A stretch of 64,000 nt of DNA, taken from NCBI GenBank assembly GCA_963277665.1, contig OY728163.1:1902414644-1902478643 (forward strand), given 5' to 3'. Under the pieces are notes generated by a model. The model did not search any database and was not told where the DNA came from. It was given only the letters and a program-made list of their open reading frames with translations. Position numbers and translations under genes: made by a program. Each line of letters begins with the position of its first letter. Positions within the stretch are counted from its first letter, which is position 1. Shown one piece after another: positions 26,236 through 39,470 of the stretch. This DNA comes from Viscum album. Its lineage: Eukaryota; Streptophyta; Magnoliopsida; Santalales; Viscaceae.

Positions 26236-29200
26236 CATTTGTTTTGTTTTTATTGAATGATTCAATTAATTGTTTTGACCTATGACTATTGACTTTAAAT
26301 ACATGACCATTTTTTAGATCATGAATCTTTACTGCCCCATGAGGGTACACATGACGCACTATGTAAGAACCTGACCACCTATACCTTTACTTTCCAAAGT
26401 GTAAATGGAGTTTTTAACTATATAAGAGCACTGAATTTCCTGGTTCAAAGTGTTTGAAATTGAGATTTCTAGATTGGCAGTCTTGAACTCTGTTGTTATT
26501 TATCCTTTAATTTTCATATTCCTCTATCCTAAGTTCCTCATGTTCATTAAGATATAATTTTCTATTTTATTCATCCAATGAAATGTCAAAGTTCATTTTT
26601 TATTTCTCAGAAGGCTTTACTTTCAATTTCAATAGGTAATTGTCATGATTTTCAGTAAACTAACAGATATGGTGACATGAATAGGATGGTTTGGAATGCT
26701 GTAAGATATGACCAAAGTGAATCAAATAATTTCTCAGAACAATCCCTCCTAGAGGGATTGATAATTTTTTCACGAATTTTTTTAATCTCGCTATTCGCTA
26801 TCTCAACTTTACCATTGGGTTTAGGATGGTTGGCAATGTATACTTAATGATAAATCTCATACATAGACATGATTATTGAGAAGGGAAGGTCGTATAAATG
26901 GGTTCCATGATCACTAATAACAGCTCTAGGGATTCCAAATCTAGAAAATATGTGCTATTTTGGAATCATATCACAACATGAAGGTCATTAGACATAGTGG
27001 GAATGGCCTAAACCCATTTCAAGACATGATAAATAGCTAAGAGAATGAATACGTATCCCGCTGATATTGGGAAGTGTCCCATGAAATAAATTCACCAATA
27101 ACTAAATATTTCAATGACTAGAATGGGAGTGAGTATAATTTGATTCATTTTTTAATGGATCATAATTGTTGACATTATGGAATACATTGGTGGTATTGGG
27201 AGGAATTATTAGTGAGTTAAGGCCTATAAAAACCTCTTTGGTGGACATTTTTAGTGCTCTTATTTGTGAAAAGGTAACCTCCACATACCTCTCCATACAT
27301 AATTTAATAATGGACACTTGATCAGACTCACGAACACATCTCTTAATAAGTTGATATAGACAGAACATGAAGTTGTAAGGATTATCAAACACATATTGTT
27401 TAACATAAGAAAGGAATTCGCTCTTATCTTGTGTCCCAATGAAATTTCGATTGACACCAATCACCAAATGGTTTTCTATGTCAGAATACCATGGGAAGTC
27501 AATCATATAATACAGGTTCTCATTAGGAAATGAATCAGACATAGAAAGGTTATGTGAGTTATCTTTGAATTCAATCCTAGAGAGATAACCAACTACAAAA
27601 TATTCAAACCCTTTTTTATTCTTAGTGGTTAAATAAAACTCTTGAATAAGGATAACCAAACTAATCAATGTAGAATTGGTATCTTGTTTTTGGAAAACTT
27701 ATTTCATTTCCAAATGATCAATGGAGATAATGATGGGTGATCCAAAGGGGTAGGACCTAAATTTCTCTATGTAAAATATCACAATATGTAACACTTTCTC
27801 ACTGGTGGTGTAGTTGGTTTTTTGATCATTTATCTATTTTATTTTAAAAGAAATTACTCATGGAGATTTTTCACACCGTTGTCCTAAGGCTTCTCATACT
27901 GCAATGTCACTCACATCAAACATGATATTTAATGGAAGTTTCCAATTTAGATAATTCATGATAGGTGGGTAGAGAAAGGTTGAATTAAGTGTAGATAATG
28001 ATTCCTCACAACTTTATGTCAATAAAAACTATCATGTTCCACTAAAAGGTCACAAATTGGTTGATAAATATAGATGAAATTACTAATGATCCTTCTATAG
28101 AAACCAACATGTCCTATGAAGGACCTCAATTCCTTGATATTTTTAGGAGAGGGAAGGGAATGAATGATATTGAACATGTCATTACCAACTTCAATCCTTC
28201 TACTAGAGACTAGATGTCCTAGAACAAGTCCTTCCATAACCATGAAATTTCATTTTTCCCATTTTTGGATGAGATTATTATCCTCACATCTTGAAAAACC
28301 CCTTTCAAATTTTAGAATTTTTCCCTCAAAATTATCCCTATTGATTGATAAGTCATCCCATAAATACATCTAAAACATCCCCCACCATGTATGTGATGAT
28401 TCCCATCATACACCATTAATGGTTAATAGGGGAATTACACGTCCCAAATCGAAGGAAATTGAAGTAAAAACTCCTTGAATGGACAATTGAATATTATATT
28501 TTCATGATCCTATTTAGAGACCATGATTTTATTATACCATAAAAATCTATCTAGGAAGCAGTAGAAGGTATGAACATACACTCACTCGACGACTTGATCA
28601 ATGAAGGGAAAATGGAAACATTCTTTCTTGGTACATGATTTGTGCTTCCTATAGTCAATAAAGACTCTCCATAAACTACTGACCCTTTTAGGGAGAAAAT
28701 CACCATCCTCATTGGAGATCACAATTATTTTCATTTTATTTGGAATGACTTCAATTGGGCTTACTCACTCTCTTTTAGCAATGTGGTAGATGATACACAC
28801 ATTTAAAAACAGAAGTTGTTCTTTCATAATCACAACCATATGATTGGGATTGATTATCTTCTAAGGATAAAGAAATTTTTTGGAGCCATATTCAATAACA
28901 ATCCTATGATATCCAATGAGTGGTCTAATCATAGGAATATCAAAATGGGTCCATCAATTTTTGTTCTTATTCATTCTTTTGACATCCCAAAGCACCCACT
29001 TTTGATTGGATTCATGAGAGGATGAAATGAAAACATGAAGGTCATGATTTTTCCCTACAATTTCATACTTGAGTGATGAAGGAAGATCCATATATTCATG
29101 ATTTGATTGGTTTACACTTTTGAAAGAATGATGGGACATTGGATCAAACTCTATTATTTTTTCCTAATTTCTAGACAGAATTGGTTCCTTTTCAAAAAAA

Positions 29201-30113
29201 GTTTCATCAGCCTAATTGGCCAGATCAGGTTCATGAATGACTATGGACACAATTTTATTGACTTTACCAATGGTATCCTAGATTGTTTATTCTATAAAAC
29301 CATCAAATGAGCTATCTGAAAGAGATTTAATCCACAGTGACAATTTCCTCTCATGTGGAAAAATAAAATCAATCTCTTAATGAATTAAACATCCTTAAAT
29401 AATTACTTGATGTTACTCTAGTTCATTATCAACACTACCAATAAAATTTCCCTAATGGATCCCATTATCATATCAAATTTGAGAGATTAAATTATAGACA
29501 TTCAGATCAAGGCTCATTTTTTTGCTTGTTATTGTCATGTTCCCATCCCTAAATCATATGACTGAGTTGATTGTTGCTAAAAAGGGATGGCCAATGATGA
29601 TGGGGGGGTTCTCCCTAAGAACTATTCTTGTGTGTTTTTCAAGGAAAGTGAAGTCATTAGGGTAAATGAAATTTTGAAACTTCCACTAAAATTTCATTAT
29701 GATCCCCTTAGGAACATGAGCACTAAAATCAACAAGTTGAAAATTAAACGATGTTGGTTGAGTTATTTGAGGCCTAACTAAAAATACATGGAATAAGGAA
29801 TGAGGTACACACAAGCTCAAAGATAAAATTGGTATTTGAAAAAATTTATTTATCCAAAATCATTATAGATGTATGGACATCTAGGATCTTTCATCATTCG
29901 AGTAATGGTACCTTGAATGAAAGTACTCACATTAGTATGAAAAAGGACATGATTTTTATTAGAAAATTTCCTTTTAAAAGTGAAAAATTCCTTAGGGTAC
30001 TTTGAGTGGGAAGGAATGGTTTGTATTTCATAGAGAAGGATAATTTTCAACTTAACCTGAGAGAAGGTTTCCGTCAAAGTATCACTTAGTTTTGGTTTAG
30101 ATTTCCCTCTCAT
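26236..30113 (-). pseudogene. Athila-like pol remnant, unit 3
   Basis: The same fragments as in unit 1 recur at an offset of about 21736: integrase C-terminus (about 26251-26496), RNase H end/integrase N-terminus (27111-27866), RT thumb (28019-28243), RT palm motifs (to about 28740) and the protease region (29476-30113). Unit-specific changes include GLVLGH for GLFIGH in the thumb, VKLKI for VKLNI, and TITRMMKDP for TIPRMMKDP before the protease. The stops are shared with units 1 and 2. Inactive. Confidence 0.8.
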
Positions 30114-30119
30114 GCATTT

Positions 30120-31660
30120 AGGGGAGGGAGAATTTTTCTTGAGTGATTGGAGTGGTGGTGGTTCTTTAATATTCTCAATGGGTTTTTAGAATTTTTGGGT
30201 CTTTATTCATGATTATCATGTGTTATTGAAGCTTTTAATGGAACTAGAATGTGTTTTTATGGTTTTTCAATGGATTCCCAACTTGTTAAAATAGTCACTA
30301 CTTTTAGTTCTTCATGACATGTTTTTGTGTTACTGTATTCTCCACTTATGGTTTTTTATAGGACCTCCTCAGTAGGTATGGGTTCCTTCTAAATTTTTTT
30401 GTTTTTAGTTCATTTATAAGGGATGATACTTCTTAGTTCATTTTCTCTATTTTTTTAAACAACTTCCTAAGGATTGTGGGAGGGATAGATTGGGCAGGGG
30501 ATTATTCTGGTTGGATTATCCCAGAAGGATAATTTGGTTGTTGGAATAATTTTTGAATGGGTTGTTGGTATTGGAATGTAGTTTTTTGGTATTGTATTCA
30601 TTGTTGTTGGAACTGGTTATGGTTTTGAAAATTCTTTGGAGGGTAGGGGTTTAGTTCATGTGGCTGAATAGGAGGTTGGATGGGTTGCTGTTTATCATTC
30701 CAACGGAATCCTAGATGGTCATTATACCGTGGGTTGATTTTTTTGGAAATGTGGCATATAAAAAAAAATTTCCTTGACCTCCACTAGTGTTACTCCATCA
30801 CTGACATCCTTAATGAAATGTATGTTTGTTGATTTTTCAGCCTTCTGGTCATGTTTTTTACAAAATGTGCAAACAAGTTCAATAGATTTAATTTCATAGA
30901 CCTTCCAAACATCGATGTTCTTGACCTTCGTAGTGACAACATCATGTTGTTACCTAAGTATTTCATCTTTTATAAGTATGTATATTCCATCAGATTTTGG
31001 TGGCTTCTCATAGAAGGGTGATGTTCCCCATTTTTTTTCTTGTTTTTCCAGTCCTTCTAGATACTCGTAATCATCATTTGGGGCATTGTTTTTTAAGGTT
31101 CAATTAAACTTGTTCGATTACCATACCCAAAAATTCATAGAAAATTCAAACTTGTTCTAGGATTGAAAATCCATGTTGGGTTACAGTGTTGAGTGTGTCG
31201 TTGATCCTTTTCCATGTTTCACAAAATGATTTCACTTCTTTCTTTGAGAAACATTTTGGGTGCACTTTTTAAATGAAATTGTTTTGTGATGGATGATGTA
31301 TTTTTTTTGTAGAATTAACATTCTAATTGGTCCCAAAAGTAGATTCATATAGGTATCATATTGTTTAATAAATTATTTTCCCAATCTTCAAGTGATAAGG
31401 GAAAGATACTCATCTTGGATGACTCAAGTTGATCTGGTGAGAACATGGTTTCAATAATTTAATTGAACTCCATGACATGAAGGTATATAATTTCTATGTC
31501 CATACCATGGAGGGTTTGATGGAGTTTTAGAACATTATGTTTTTAGAAATAGTGGGATTATATTAAGGAAGAATTCCTAGTGTAAAATGGTTCATTATTC
31601 CATGCTGGAATGAGGTAATCATTCATGGTTAGATTGACTGTATTCCCCATATTTGGGGTT
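30120..31660 (-). pseudogene. Athila-like gag remnant, unit 3
   Basis: Collinear with the gag remnants of units 1 and 2, with the same broken capsid and knuckle blocks. It keeps AAAATGG near 31583 as in unit 1, so the frame change near 20717 is private to unit 2. No open frame of useful length remains. Confidence 0.6.
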
Positions 31661-32012
31661 TCCTCATTAGGATTTACATTTTGGTTCCCACCTAGAATTA
31701 TGAGTTGGTTTCGTTGAAGACCCTCCATAGATCATGGCTCATTTTTTGAATATGGGGTATTAGGATGACTATTATCTAATTGAATGAGTTCCCTTAGTGT
31801 ATATGACTCTCCATCCCTAGACTATCCACCTTAGAAAGACAATTGGATTGGTCAAGGGTATATGATAACATGCACCGAAAGAATTAAAAATAAAAGAAAT
31901 GGGAAAAGAAAAGAGAAGGTGAGGTGAGAGAGGATAAATGTAGGAGAATAGAATGAGTGTTTAGATGAATTACATGGGTCCCCATAAATATCACTAAAGT
32001 ATGGTCACACCC

Positions 32013-33697
32013 AAATTTAACAATGTTTTTATGGTTAAGAGGTCTCTTGTAGTGTAGCATGGGTTGTTGAATCCTCAACCACCTAAGAAGAAACCTATAG
32101 ACACGTACATTCTATAGACTATTTATGCATATGAAGTGGCCAACATTGTGTTGATTTTAGATGGTTTTAGGATATAAATAAGAAACCTAAGTGAATTGAA
32201 ATTGATAAAATGAGTTGATCCTAGGTTATCTCTTGGGGTGGATTGGATGAATTCCTTTTTGAACTATTTCAATTTCATAAATTTGAGATGGGTTCGTTCA
32301 ATGAAGCTAAATTACCATAATCACTTACTGATTTAATACCTATATAACCTAATACTAATCACTTATACACTTGGAGAATCATATTAATGAGAACTCTTTG
32401 GTATAGTTTTTTTAGTAAATTATGTTTGTAGTCTTAAAATTCAATGAGGATGAATAGGTTTTGAGGTCATCAATCATAAATCTCAATTAAAAGAAGTGAT
32501 TATTCATTAATTTAGTGATAAATAACATCCACTTCTACCCCATGGAACATAATTGTATTAACACAGAAAACATTTAGACCTTAATTGATTCTATTATCTC
32601 AATGGAATCGAGAATTAGAATCATTAGTACCGAATTGAAGAAGTAAAGAAAAAAAATAACGAACACTCCGCCATTGTGTAAAGGATTTATTTCTCACTCT
32701 TTGAATAAATTCACACCATAATTAAATAGTATCAATGTGTGAAAATAATAATATAAATTTATAAAAATAAGAAGTTTTATTAAGATACTAAGGTGATTAG
32801 AACAACATACAATTTGAAGAAATGATATTATAACATCAAAATAGAAGCATAACATTAAAATGAAAACCACACACAGTGATTCCTAAATCCTAAAATGCCA
32901 CTACCCTAAATAGTAATTTTGGAAGCCTTTGATCGATCCCCTAATAGAAAAAGTCTACTCAATTAATTTTTCTAGGACAATGTGCGTGTAATGTTAAGGG
33001 ATAGGGTAATTTTCCACCCATGAAAAAAATGATCTAACATGCATCCACAAAACAGATTCGATGAATTGAGCTTATAAATGGACTATTTAGAGTGGTCCAG
33101 AGAAGAAGAAAATTAATCTCTGGATTTAACCTAACTATATTTTAAATTTTGGCCCAATTTGTTTTTGAGACACGATTAAAATAGCGGGCTATTTTTCTGG
33201 ATCGTAGAATCTGGCTGAGAAATACATCTTCAAATTTCGCAACCTTGGCCTCTATTAAAACATCCAAATTATCACGTTCCAAAAATAAATATAATGTTTC
33301 CCATGATATATCCTATCTCCAGTTCTTTTTTTAGAATCATTGGTCTTGAATCATGGAATCTACAATACGTTATTGGGCATCTTTCCATTTCACATCACCC
33401 GGAATGTTCTAGATTCAAGGCCTATCTATGTGTTCTTTCAATGAGAATATTGAAGTTATCCAAAATCATTAATAGTTATTTGTAGCATGGGGGACCTGAA
33501 AATGAAATATGATAATAAAGTGAAGATCATTTTGTGGTTTATGAGGTGTTAAAAAATGTACCATGCAATTTTGCATTGTAAGAAGAAATTACAATCATAA
33601 TGTGAATTAATTTTCAATTTCTAAAATGAACTAAAATAGTGTTTATCAATAATGAAGAAAACTAATATTATAATATTAAAAATAAACATTATCCACT
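32013..33697 (-). repeat. LTR (sense 5' LTR) of the Athila-like element, unit 3
   Basis: Near-identical to 21145-22829 and 10277-11961. Differences are scattered single bases, such as GAGCTTATAAATGG for GAGCTTCTAAATGG near 33068. Confidence 0.8.
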
Positions 33698-35219
33698 TTT
33701 ATTGGTGAGTTAGTAACCTTTTAAGCATGAAAAGGGATGTCATAATAAATAACGGTGGTAAATTTATACATGTCGTACAAGGATAAAAGAACATTCCTTT
33801 TCCATGGTAAAAGGATTGAAATTTTCATTTCTCATAAAGTGACTAAAATATTCCATTTAAAAAAATTAAAAGTGAAAATGAGTAAATTTTATTTAATAAA
33901 TAATTTTTGAACGTCTTACAAAATTTTCAAAATAATGTTTAGAAAACTTGTTTTTTAGAAGAAAACAGATTCTCTGATTAATAAAGAAATTTAAGTCATG
34001 TTTTCTTAAAAACATTTTATAAAAACTTTTGAGTAAAAAATAATTAAAAAAATTACAATTAATTGAAAACATTCATGAATAAATAGAGGGGAATACAAAA
34101 AATAGATTATTAGAAAATTATCAAATAATTTCCTATAATGGAAATTTAAGTGTAAACAATCTCGAACGAAATGAGATTTTGAAGTAAACCCTTCAAAAGA
34201 CCATAACATTGATTTGATAATGAATCAATGAATAGATTATGTGTGAATATTGTCAATACTCATAAAAATTCTAAATATGACAATTTTTAATATAATGTCA
34301 CTAAAAACATAATCATATAATATAAACGACAATGAGGATGTAATATAACCCAATTAAAAAGAATCGTGTTATGAAATTCTTTACCACTTAGTAAAGTTTA
34401 AATGAAATACCCATAGAAGAAATAATTCAAATTGAAAATAGATATAACATGATTATAAAAAAAATTATGATATAATATATCAAAATGGAAAGTACATAAA
34501 CCACACTGAATAAGTAAGTGGTGAATAAGATAGTTATCTCATGGATGTTAAAAGTGAGATGAAAATCCATTATATTGTGTTTCCTTTTAGGGTGAAATTT
34601 CATTAAAATCCATTATATTAGTCTAAAAGATCTTATTTATTTATTATATAACAATATTAATATTTAAGATATCATATATGATCATATTATAATACTTTAC
34701 TACTTGTTTGTTGTAAACATTAATTACATTCACTATTTTGAATGTTAATTTCCTTATTCTTCAAGTTTTTTTGGACTAGTTACTTATTATTCTTATCAAC
34801 TATTTCATGATTTAAACATATAAAGAATGTAAAAACCATTTTATTTATCAGAAATATTCATTGTATTTATAATTATAATAATCTATAATATTTGGAGAAA
34901 ATAAATGAAATACACCATTCATGGAGACGGTAGGTCGTACGTACACATGAACTCTAATTTCAGTATATTGTCATATTAAAAGAATTAAAAGTTAATGGTA
35001 TATATGAATATTATAATTAAATTATTATTTTTTTGTCACATAGGTCTAATAAAACAATCCTTTTTATATTCTATGTATATTTTGAACAAATTACATTGCT
35101 TTGAGTGGGTGGTAGTCAAAACTTCCATAAGTGATGTTATCATATTTACACCAAATGGAAAGCATAAAGGTACGTGTTATATAAAAGTTAAAAAATCATA
35201 ATGAAGTTATAAATATAAT
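33698..35219. other. AT-rich flanking DNA carried in unit 3
   Basis: Collinear with 11962-13484 and 22830-24351. Nothing recognisable. Its right end is the only place where the original sequence beyond the duplicated segment continues. Confidence 0.6.
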
Positions 35220-37182
35220 ACATATATATAAATATATATTATAAAAATTGTGTTTCTGTCATAATCTAAATATCGATATACAATGTATTTTTTAGAAGTG
35301 TATATGTCTTTTTTGTCTCTTATGTTTAATGTTTTCCCCTTATTAAGGTAATTTTTCTCTTAATGGATGTAATTAATTTTAATTAAATCCAATAAAATTT
35401 TTTGTAAAAAAGGGTGAAAATATTTGATGTTATAAAATATTATGATTTTAAATATATAATCATTTCTTATAAATTCCAGTCATATTAGTGTAAAAAATTA
35501 TTTTAAATTTAATCCTGTAGACAATATGACAAATTATGTTTCTAAATTAAAATGTTCAAAAGTTTTAAATGTTATTTTATTGATATTAATGTTAAATCTA
35601 TTCCAATTATATAAATTGGATTAATAGATGAAAAAATTATCTAATTCAAATTTAAAAAAAAAAGTTAAAATTATAATTTTACCTTATAAATAATTTTAAT
35701 TACAAATCAAAATTCAATTATAATATATAATTTTTAATTATTTACCAAAAAATGAAACATCTCATAAAAATGCCAAAAAATAACCCTAAGATAATATCTA
35801 TGATCTGATTTCAAAATTTATTTTTTAATATAAAATTTATAAATGTTTCAAAAATAATATTTAATATAGGTTCCCCATTAAAAGGTCAAAAAAGTACCAT
35901 TATTACAATATAGGGTTCTATGCATAAAATTGGGTTTATTCACATCTTATGCCTTTCAAATCTATTGAATGAATGTAAAAAAATATCTTGTTGAATATTT
36001 AATATGTTGATTGAATTAATATCACTAACTAATTGTAATTAATTAAATTTATAAGAATAAAAAACACTTGTGAGAATAATAATTATTTTCTACAAAAACA
36101 TTATCATTGTATTCAATTGGTTCTTATATTCATTTCCAATTAATTTGTAAAAAATGAATTATTTTTTATATTTCGTGAACCATATAATTTAATATTCTTG
36201 ATAATTATATACACATTATTTAATTTAATGGCTTGGTTAAGTCTTATTATATTAAATAATAATGATTTATTAATATATTATTGTTCCTTAAAAATCGTTC
36301 ATGTGGGTAACACAAGTCATTAAATAAAATCATTGTTGTGTGAAACACACACTAACTCATTACCATGTTCATTTAAATCTATATCATGGGTTAATTTTAT
36401 TAAAATAGTAAATATATTTTAATGTATTGGGATATTATATTCCCTTACATGCATGGTGTTGCATGTTATACATTCTATTGAATGCCATATTATTACTTTA
36501 GAATATTGTGGTGTATCACCTCAAATATTTATTGTGGTTATTTTCTACTATCTAATGAATCCTGTAAGAAAATTTCTTATAAGAGTATTTTCAACATTCT
36601 CATAAAGGGTCTTTTTTATTTCATTTCAAAATAATGAAAACAACATTAATTTTTAACATTTTTCACGTTATTTCATTTTCTCTTTGTTTTGATTTTCCAT
36701 CATTATCAATATTTGTTTCCATGATTCTGTGGTTTTCCCAAGAAAATAATTTATCTATTATTCAATGAATTTTTCAGTGTAAAGATAATTTTTAATTTTT
36801 TAGAATAATAATTAATGGATTTCATTACACTTATGTATGTTTTTATCTTCCACTAAAAATATCTTATCCTAAACATCATCTTATTCAAAGATACAATAAT
36901 AAAAATTATCTTGTAATTATTTTTTTAAATGTATTTTTTGTCACTTTATGGAATGGATTTTTAAATGTTACTCAGAGGATTGTTTTTAAAACAACAGTAC
37001 AAAAGGGTTATGAAAATTATTTTTGTAATTTCAGTTAAATTTTATCTAAATATATTAATGATGTGTCACGTTTAGAGTGTGGTTTGATGTATTGTACTCT
37101 AAATTATCATTTTAATTTATAGTTCATAAGTCAACTTATTCATAATGGTTATGTTCTCTATCACCACATATCTCTCTTGAAT
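35220..37182. other. AT-rich sequence without recognisable genes
   Basis: Very AT-rich sequence between the triplicated segment and the chromovirus. No open frame of note, no protein motif and no clear repeat. Its right end supplied the target site of the chromovirus. Confidence 0.6.
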
Positions 37183-37187
37183 TTATT
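37183..37187. other. Target site duplication TTATT (left)
   Basis: The five bases before the LTR start TGTCACGACCC are TTATT, and the five bases after the second LTR (48802-48806) are also TTATT. A 5-bp duplication is typical for Ty3/gypsy integrases and marks the exact element ends. Confidence 0.9.
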
Positions 37188-37849
37188 TGTCACGACCCGC
37201 CCTCAGAGCCCGTGCCGTGACTACCCCAAGCCCGCCTTCCATAGGCCAGGGGCTGGCGACTAGCACCAAGGCGTAAATCCCGGTAAAAAGGGAAGGCATT
37301 GCCTTTGTAAAGTAAACAAGCACCACAGAGTAAGCAAGCGGAAAAGTAAACACTAAGTAAAAACAGAGTACAACTGAAAGTGCGGAAAAGTAAATGGGCC
37401 AGTATACAAACCCAAACTGAAAGTAAAGTACAACTCGAAAAGGAAAACAGCAACTGAAAAGTAAAAGATGCTACACCGAGCTGTCCACTGGGAATCCCAC
37501 CTGAAGGGTGGGTACAGATAGCTCCACTGCTCCTCGGGTCCCGTCGTCCGCTCCGAGCACGTCCTGCCCAGTGGTCCACCTCCAGGTACCGTCCTGCTCT
37601 GCAAGCTTCAACCACGATCAACGATGTCCATCGTCTGCAACCAACACAACGTAGTGCGGGCATAGCCCATGCAGGGATGAGTATAAGCTACTCAGTAGGG
37701 GCCTCGAGACCCCCAAAGGTCTCCCAAAATCCACAAAGGATAAACCACAGAAGAAAGATACAATCACGAAGTAACAACTGACACTGCTTAGGTATATGCC
37801 CATACATATACCTAAGTCATTAATTCCAATACGCTCCAACCTCCGAGCC

Positions 37850-38300
37850 CAAGTACAACTCAGTCCACATAGGAAAGTATACATATTCCACACAGGAAAG
37901 CAAAACGTAATCCACACAGGATAGCACAACACAATCCACACAGGAAGGTAAACGGGATTCAGCTCACATAGGTATACTTCTTCGAGGACGAAAGAGATGA
38001 CCACTGATCCATCTAAGTCGTCGGACCCACAAAGGATCGATAGGTACTAACCCCCGCAAAGACTCACACAGGATCGGACCCACACAGGATCTGTAGGCGC
38101 TGGTTCACACAGGACCGCTGAGCGCAGACCCACACAGGATCGGACCCACACAGGATCGGGCCCACATAGGACCTGTAGCACTGATCCACGTAGGATCGCT
38201 GAGTGCAGTAGTCGTCGCAGTCCACTGAGGATCTCTGCACAGTCGTCGTCGTAGTCCACTGAGGATCTCTGCACAGTCGTCGTCGCAGTAGCAGTCGCAG
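37850..38300. repeat. CACACAGG-type tandem motif array in LTR (left copy)
   Basis: About thirteen copies of a CACAYAGGA-type motif (CACACAGGATCG, CACACAGGAAAG, CACATAGGACC and variants) are spaced 15-30 bp apart, followed by two copies of a unit of about 34 bp with the core CCACTGAGGATCTCTGCAC. The matching array lies at 46110-46560. Spacing is irregular, so this is a degenerate minisatellite inside the LTR. Confidence 0.8.
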
Positions 38301-38829
38301 CCAGCTCTAGGGTTCCCGCACACAGCAAGCTCGTTCAGGAAGGTCCGCTCCACGAGCCGAGAGGCTGATACATCAACTGTCACAATGTTCAGAGTTGATG
38401 TATCCAAAAGTTCCGTATCGTCAACAGGAACTCAACGCAACAGACGGCGCGTCAATCGGACGCCCGGTCTGAGAGTTATTGGCTTTTTCGTTCCAGGGGC
38501 CCGGTTGGTTTTTAAGGCAAAACCAACCCGACCGTACTCCACCTGCGTCCAAACCTCGGGCGGAGTATGCCAAAAGATCCGTCTCACTAAAAGAAACTCA
38601 ACAAAGCTGACGGCACGTCGGTCGGACGTCCGTAGCTCAAGATATGAGCGTTTCCGCTCCGAGGGCCCGGTTGGTTTTGTGTACGAACCAACCCGGCCGA
38701 ACTCAAAGTATTCCGAAACTTTGAGTGAGATATACCGAAACGACCGTCTCGATCCAAGGATCGCATTTCCCCTGACAGCGCGTCGTTTGGAGGTCCGTAG
38801 CCCGAGTTATGGGCATTTGAATCCAAACC

Positions 38830-39470
38830 GCTCGATAACGGGGGTTTCGGGCCCGGGCCGTCCTGGCCCGAGACCCCCCGGTTGGCCCGAACCGGGTCGA
38901 CCCGCCCCGGACAGGGTCGACCCGGCCTGGCATGACCCGGCCCGGCCCGGCGCGGCGCGGCGCGGCCCGGCGCGGCCCGGCCCGGCCTGACCTGGCGGAC
39001 CGGCTGGGCGCCGGTCCGGCGCAGCACGCCGCGCGCTGCCAGCTCGGCCGAGGGCCGAGCTGTTGGAAAACGGGGGGCCGCCTGCCCCCCTTTGTGAAAC
39101 CGGCCCCCCTCATTATGGGGGCCGTTTCACTTGCTGCCCAGGGGAAATTATTTCCCCCGGTTTGCCTTCCTTCCGGCCGGCCCGACCTGGCCGGCCGGTT
39201 CTTCCTTAACGGGACCGGCAAGGCCGGTCCCCTTTCCGGCTTCCGACACCGGCGGCTCGGCTGGCCGTCGGTCTTCTCGTTTCGCCACGGCCCGGAACCG
39301 TCCGCGGCCTTCGTTGCCCGGCGCGGTGCGACGGCACCGCGCCCCTCCGCCGCGGCCCCGCTCCGGCCGTGGCGCCTTCGATTTCCTTCGACGCGGCGCG
39401 ACGGCGTCGCGTCCATGAAATTCTTTCCACGGTGTGGCACGACGGCGCCGCGCAATAATTGTCGTGCGAT
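38830..39470. repeat. GC-rich inverted-repeat cluster in LTR (left copy)
   Basis: Several perfect or near-perfect palindromes lie close together: arms AGCTCGGCC/GGCCGAGCT at 39041-39061, GTGAAAC...GTTTCAC with C5/G5 runs at 39094-39130, GGGGAAAT/ATTTCCCC at 39141-39157, and GGGACCGG/CCGGTCCC at 39211-39231. A low-complexity run of CCCGG/GCGCGG repeats occupies 38930-39000. The same palindromes are found in the other LTR. Confidence 0.85.

Larger units (their letters stand above)
24352..35219. repeat. Tandem segmental repeat, unit 3 (10868 bp)
   Basis: Collinear with units 1 and 2. It ends at ATAAATATAAT (35219), after which the sequence turns into ACATATATATAAAT instead of GTTCACTTC. That end marks the original right breakpoint of the duplicated segment. 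Over 27111-27668 I count four substitutions against unit 2. Confidence 0.95.

Noticed and set aside
2615..35219. Three independent insertions of the same retroelement
   Set aside because: Units include identical non-element flank and start at the same base inside an LTR, which separate insertions would not produce.
38830..39470. GC-rich block as bacterial contamination or transferred DNA
   Set aside because: The block lies inside both LTRs of one element with a clean target duplication, so it belongs to the retrotransposon.
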